DNA from: Isosphaeraceae bacterium
GTDB taxonomy: Bacteria > Planctomycetota > Planctomycetia > Isosphaerales > Isosphaeraceae
Length of the DNA: 64,000 nt
Assembly (NCBI GenBank): GCA_025356475.1
Contig: JANXSX010000048.1
Coordinates: 62,001-126,000, forward strand
Direction: 5' to 3'
The position numbers and the translations under genes were made by a program. This document shows positions 60,141 to 64,000 of the stretch, piece after piece; position 1 is the first letter of the stretch, and each line of letters opens with the position of its first letter. The notes beneath the pieces are model-generated. The model was not told the DNA's origin. It saw only the letters and a program-made list of their open reading frames with translations, and ran no database searches.

Positions 60141-62204
60141 ATGACTTTATCAGTTCGCCACGTTTTCCATGTCTCCGCGTCACTTTTGCTGAGCCTGAGC
60201 GTTGCTGGCGCTGCGGATCAAGAGGTCTTTGGCCCCAAACATGTTGCCAAGATCCGGGCGGTAACTGCTGTTGCGATGGCACCGGATGGCTCGCGGATCG
60301 CGTATCTCTTGAGCATCCCTCGCAAGCCGATGGTCGAGGCCGATGGCCCAGCTTGGACCGAGCTGCATGTTGTTGATCGGCGAGGGAATGATCGCGGGTA
60401 CGTAACGGGAGAAGTCAATGTCTCGGATCTTAGCTGGATGCCAGACTGTAAATCCGTCACGTTCTTGTCGAAGCGAGGTAAGGATACGCAGAAGTGCCTC
60501 TATCGAATCGACATTGAGGGGGGTGAGGCACGAAAAGTCATCGGCTTTGTGACGGACATCTCTGCATACGCTTTGAGTCCAACGGGTTTGGAAGTGGCGT
60601 TCCTTGCTACTGAAGCGACTTCTCCGTCAAAGTCCGAATCGGTCAAGATGGGCTTCGACCAGATCGTCGTGGAAGAGGGATCCAAAAACGTTCAGGTTTG
60701 GATTGCGACAATTGCTCCTGAGTCACCAGCACCAAAGGCGATTAAGCTTGTGGGTTCGGCTTCGGAACTTCGCTGGAATCCCAATGGGAAACAACTCTGT
60801 GTTGCTTTGGCACCGTCGTCGTCCGTAGACGACGGATTCATGAGACGTAAGATCACCCTCGTTGACATTGAATCGAGCAAGATTAGTGCAACGATCGAGA
60901 ATGTCGGCAAGCTTGGTAAGGCCCTTTGGAGTCCAGACGGAGCGAATCTTGCCTTCATTTCCGCCGCAAGTTTGAATGATCCTCATGCCGGCAACCTCTA
61001 CTCTGTTTCGGCGACCGGTGGAGCTCCTAAAGAGATCACACCGAGCAAGACAAGTCATGTGGCCGACTTCGTCTGGATGGACAACGAGAAGATCGGATTC
61101 ACACTCGATGAGGGGGTCCAGACCAGGCTCGGCCTGGTTACGATCGCGGACGGCGACATCCACATGTTGCCACCAAACGATCAGCCGATCGTGACGGCAC
61201 TCTCAGCTTCATCCGACGGCAAGGCCATCGCTTTGATTGGAGAATCGTCGCAACATCCTTCAGAAGTATTCATTGTTTATCGCGAAGATCCCAATCCCCA
61301 ACAACTCACCAAGAGCAACCCGTGGCTCTCCGGCCTGACGTTCGCCGCGCAAGAGGTCGTGAAGTTCAAGGCACGCGATGGTCTCGAACTTGAGGGGATC
61401 TTGATCCGTCCGCTCGGTGTGAAGGCGGATCAAAGAACACCGCTTGTCCTGACGGTCCACGGTGGCCCTGAGGCTCATATCCGTAACGGCTGGCTCACGA
61501 CCTACGCCAACCCAGGTCAGGTCCTGGCCGCCCACGGGATAGCCGTGTTCTATCCGAACTATCGTGGAAGCACTGGCCGGGGGGTTGAATTCTCAATGTT
61601 GGGTCAAGGTGACCCGGCCGGCAAAGAGTTCGATGATCTTGTCGATGCCGTTGATCATCTTATCGAGACAGGTGTTGCGCTAAAAGCAAAGGTTGGCATT
61701 ACAGGTGGATCCTATGGTGGTTATGCGACGGCCTGGTGCGCCACGCGGTACTCCGATCGATTCGCCGCCGGAGTGATGTTTGTTGGGATCTCCGACAAGA
61801 TCTCCAAGACGGGGACGACCGACATCTCCGAGGAAGAGTTCCATGTCCACGCGCGTAAGCGACCTTGGGAAGACTTCGAAGGTTTGCTCAAACATAGCCC
61901 GATCTATCATGTCAAAGGAGCAAAAACTCCCTTGATCATCCTTCATGGTAAAGATGACCCTCGCGTGTTTCCTGGCCAATCGATGGAACTCTTCCGCTTT
62001 CTAAAGGTACTGAACCAGGCACCTGTAAGGTTGGTGCTCTATCCCGGCGAGGGTCACGGGAACCTTCGAGCAGCCTCTCGACTCGACTACCACTTGAGGA
62101 TGATCCAGTGGTTCGAACACTACCTCAAGGGTCCTGGGGGCGATGCACCTGCGTTTGAGATCCCCTACAAGTCGATGTTTGCTGATGAACCGGTGGCGAA
62201 ATAG
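60141..62204 (+). CDS. Secreted S9-family prolyl oligopeptidase-like peptidase
   Basis: 687 residues. A signal peptide (VSASLLLSLSVAGAAD) precedes an N-terminal beta-propeller of TolB-like repeats (AMAPDGSRIAYLLS, LSPTGLEVAFLA, LWSPDGANLAFISA). The alpha/beta-hydrolase domain has the nucleophile in GITGGSYGGYATAW (Ser about 524), the aspartate in DDPRVFPGQS and the histidine in GEGHGN. It probably acts as a dipeptidyl/oligopeptidyl peptidase outside the cytosol. ATG 60141 is chosen because earlier frame codons overlap the previous gene. Third gene of the exported run, 31 bases after the amidohydrolase. Confidence 0.92.
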   Translation: MTLSVRHVFHVSASLLLSLSVAGAADQEVFGPKHVAKIRAVTAVAMAPDGSRIAYLLSIPRKPMVEADGPAWTELHVVDRRGNDRGYVTGEVNVSDLSWMPDCKSVTFLSKRGKDTQKCLYRIDIEGGEARKVIGFVTDISAYALSPTGLEVAFLATEATSPSKSESVKMGFDQIVVEEGSKNVQVWIATIAPESPAPKAIKLVGSASELRWNPNGKQLCVALAPSSSVDDGFMRRKITLVDIESSKISATIENVGKLGKALWSPDGANLAFISAASLNDPHAGNLYSVSATGGAPKEITPSKTSHVADFVWMDNEKIGFTLDEGVQTRLGLVTIADGDIHMLPPNDQPIVTALSASSDGKAIALIGESSQHPSEVFIVYREDPNPQQLTKSNPWLSGLTFAAQEVVKFKARDGLELEGILIRPLGVKADQRTPLVLTVHGGPEAHIRNGWLTTYANPGQVLAAHGIAVFYPNYRGSTGRGVEFSMLGQGDPAGKEFDDLVDAVDHLIETGVALKAKVGITGGSYGGYATAWCATRYSDRFAAGVMFVGISDKISKTGTTDISEEEFHVHARKRPWEDFEGLLKHSPIYHVKGAKTPLIILHGKDDPRVFPGQSMELFRFLKVLNQAPVRLVLYPGEGHGNLRAASRLDYHLRMIQWFEHYLKGPGGDAPAFEIPYKSMFADEPVAK

Positions 62205-62281
62205 AGGTGCTCACAAGAACACCCGAACAAGTTTGCGTAGTTTTAGTCAATCATCGAAGCCAAATTGCGCGGTGATTCCTG

Positions 62282-63907
62282 ATGATCTTGACCGAGTACT
62301 TGTTCCACAGGCTTCGTGAACGTGGCGTGACCCACACATTTGGGATCCCTGGCGACTTCGTCTTGCCAGTTTATGCTGTGCAAGACGAGGTCGGCATGTC
62401 GACCGTTGTCTGTGCTCATGAGCCGGGGGTTGGTTTCGCAGCGGACGCCTACGCCCGAATTCGCGGCTTGGGGGTTGGGCTTGTCACCTATGGGGCGGGT
62501 GCTCTGAATCTGTTGAATTCCGTCGCTTGTGCATATGCTGAGCAATCACCGTTACTGATCGTGAGTGGTGGCCCGGAGATCAGTTATCGTCGGCCTGATG
62601 TCTACCTCCACCACGTCGTCAAGAGTTTTGAAAGTCAGCTCAAGATCTTCCAAGAGGTGACTGTCGACTCCGCGATTTTAGATAATCCGGCAGTTGCTCC
62701 ATCGATCATTGATCGAGTTCTCACCCAAGTCATCAATCGTAAACGCCCAGGATACCTGGAGATTCCTCGCGATCGGGTAAGGTCAGACGTCAAACCTCCA
62801 ACGGGCCTTCTCAACCTGGACGAGCCGCCCACCCTGCTCCATGAGGCGGCCCTTGGGGAAGCCATCGCCGAGATCGGCTCGATGTTGGCGAACGCAGAAA
62901 AGCCCGCCCTCTACGTGGGTGTCGGTGTCCGCCGACATGGATTGACAGAGCTTGTGGTCCAGCTTGCAGAGCGGCATCGGCTTCCGGTCGCCACCGACGT
63001 GCTTGGAAAGGCGTCGTTCCCCGAGAGTCATCCCCAATTTGCGGGCGTGTATATGGGGGCTCTTGGTGACCAACGCGCTCGCAAACTCCTGGACACGTCC
63101 GATTGTGTGATCAGCCTGGGGGTGCTCCGATTCGACACGAATACCGGCTTCTGGACAGATAGGATCAACCCGTCCTCGTTGATCGCCGTGGAACCCGATC
63201 GTGTACGTGTTCGGTTCCACAATTACGATGGGATTACGATCACAAAGTTGGTCTCAGCACTTGCGGAGTTACCCGAGGTCGCGCGTCGCGACACGCCTTG
63301 CTTCACTCCCGTCGTCGAGCCACTGAAGGTCACTACCGGAGGTGCGTTGCGAGTCGCTGAGATCATCAACGAACTCCTTGGCCTTGATCAGAAGAAATAT
63401 AGCTTTGTCACCGATGTGGGAGACTGCTGGTTCATTGGTCTCGAACTCCGAGCTGATGTCTTCTTGGCACCAGGCTACTATGCGTCGATGGGATTCGGGA
63501 TCCCAGGCGCACTCGGAGCTGGGCTAGCCGATCCCACTCGGAGGCCATTCGCCCTCGTGGGGGATGGTGCGTTTCAGATGACAGGGACCGAACTCGCGAC
63601 GCTGGTCGATCAGGGGCTGCGTCCGATCGTTCTTCTGCTTAACAATTCGTCCTATGGGATGCTGGAAGCTCTTGACCGACCGCATTGGTACTACGATCGA
63701 CGCCCGTGGGATTACCTCGGAATGGCTCGGGCACTGGGATGCCCTGGAGAACGAGTCACCGACTCCGAACAGTTGAGAATCGCAATTGTTAATGCGGAAG
63801 CCGCTGAGGGTGCTTATCTCATTGAGGCGATTATCGACAAGAACGACCTCTCCCCCTTTATGAGCCGGATCAAAGCCCATATGGAGGCGAGCCGAGCGGC
63901 CAAGTAA
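62282..63907 (+). CDS. Thiamine-diphosphate-dependent 2-keto acid decarboxylase
   Basis: 541 residues of the pyruvate/indolepyruvate decarboxylase family. The N-terminal PYR domain has FGIPGDFVLPVYAV and the catalytic glutamate in AHEPGVGFAADAYARIRG; the paired histidines VYLHHVVKS correspond to the HH motif of decarboxylases. The central Rossmann domain is typical, and the PP domain has GDGAFQMTGTEL with the following NNSSYGMLE for ThDP/Mg. It likely turns an aromatic or branched 2-keto acid into an aldehyde; pyruvate and indolepyruvate cannot be separated. It has no signal peptide, so it is cytosolic. It lies 77 bases after the S9 peptidase and may or may not belong to its transcript. Confidence 0.9.
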   Translation: MILTEYLFHRLRERGVTHTFGIPGDFVLPVYAVQDEVGMSTVVCAHEPGVGFAADAYARIRGLGVGLVTYGAGALNLLNSVACAYAEQSPLLIVSGGPEISYRRPDVYLHHVVKSFESQLKIFQEVTVDSAILDNPAVAPSIIDRVLTQVINRKRPGYLEIPRDRVRSDVKPPTGLLNLDEPPTLLHEAALGEAIAEIGSMLANAEKPALYVGVGVRRHGLTELVVQLAERHRLPVATDVLGKASFPESHPQFAGVYMGALGDQRARKLLDTSDCVISLGVLRFDTNTGFWTDRINPSSLIAVEPDRVRVRFHNYDGITITKLVSALAELPEVARRDTPCFTPVVEPLKVTTGGALRVAEIINELLGLDQKKYSFVTDVGDCWFIGLELRADVFLAPGYYASMGFGIPGALGAGLADPTRRPFALVGDGAFQMTGTELATLVDQGLRPIVLLLNNSSYGMLEALDRPHWYYDRRPWDYLGMARALGCPGERVTDSEQLRIAIVNAEAAEGAYLIEAIIDKNDLSPFMSRIKAHMEASRAAK

Positions 63908-63926
63908 CTGGAGCGAAGCTCGCAGT

Positions 63927-64000
63927 TTATGGGGTCTTCTCGGTCCCTTCGAGCGAGAGGTAGACGGCCATGAGGAACGCGTGAAATCCGTTGGTAATTT
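63927..64000 (-). CDS. C-terminal fragment of a gene that runs off the right edge
   Basis: The minus strand is open to the window edge and ends in TAA at 63927-63929. The visible tail reads ITNGFHAFLMAVYLSLEGTE then three more residues. This is protein-like but too short for a name. It would be convergent to the decarboxylase. Confidence 0.35.
   Translation of the reverse strand, partial: ITNGFHAFLMAVYLSLEGTEKTP

Overview
The window reads as a chromosomal segment of a Planctomycetota bacterium, most likely from the Isosphaeraceae or a close relative. The pointers are large secreted or membrane proteins of planctomycete style, moderately high G+C by eye, sparse Shine-Dalgarno (SD) sequences, short operons on alternating strands, and dispersed palindromic intergenic repeats. 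This placement is inference; no 16S rRNA gene is present. Gene content is mostly housekeeping. I found no transposase, integrase, phage gene, CRISPR array or rRNA.

Layout. 0.2-5.9 kb: amino-acid genes (homoserine dehydrogenase, a phosphoglycerate-mutase-like protein that may be an alternative homoserine kinase, a long aspartate kinase, argininosuccinate synthase). 5.9-9.7 kb: CCA-adding-type nucleotidyltransferase, rsmD and a secreted peptidase-MA-like protein. 9.8-12 kb: an orphan HigA-like regulator, a FabG-like reductase and a membrane protein. 11.9-17.8 kb: a minus-strand ABC export-type operon. 17.9-21.7 kb: mocA-xdhC, maf, an M28 glutaminyl-cyclase-like peptidase and a small helical protein. 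21.9-30.8 kb: a 1,011-residue secreted protein, polA, a coiled-coil membrane protein and citrate synthase. 31.2-32.5 kb: a GbsR-type regulator, a 54-residue ribbon-helix-helix protein and tRNA-Asn. 32.5-37.9 kb: an RND-type exporter, a divergent NRAMP-like transporter, tatD and a Fur-family gene.

38.4-45.8 kb: nusA, infB, ylxP, rbfA, an endonuclease-III-like protein and a secreted fasciclin protein. 45.8-47.7 kb: an accessory island in which inverted copies of a palindrome-rich repeat flank an unknown gene. 47.7-53.4 kb: coaE, rho, ribH, two small unknown genes and an S1-domain protein. 53.5-57.8 kb: argC after a YfhO-like membrane protein, then tRNA-Leu and tRNA-Gly. 57.9-63.9 kb: an exported catabolic-looking run (Tat sulfite-oxidase-like molybdoenzyme, Tat amidohydrolase, S9 peptidase) followed by a thiamine-diphosphate decarboxylase.

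How the parts fit. The first cluster covers the aspartate-to-homoserine branch and may close the threonine pathway with a non-standard kinase. The nusA-infB-ylxP-rbfA block is the classical transcription/translation block but lacks rimP and ylxR. mocA-xdhC matures molybdenum cofactor for enzymes outside the window. The most unusual items are the inverted-repeat island, the Nth-like protein without its usual catalytic lysine, the NRAMP-like protein without the metal-site motif, the fused double ABC permease, and SD sequences placed inside small hairpins.
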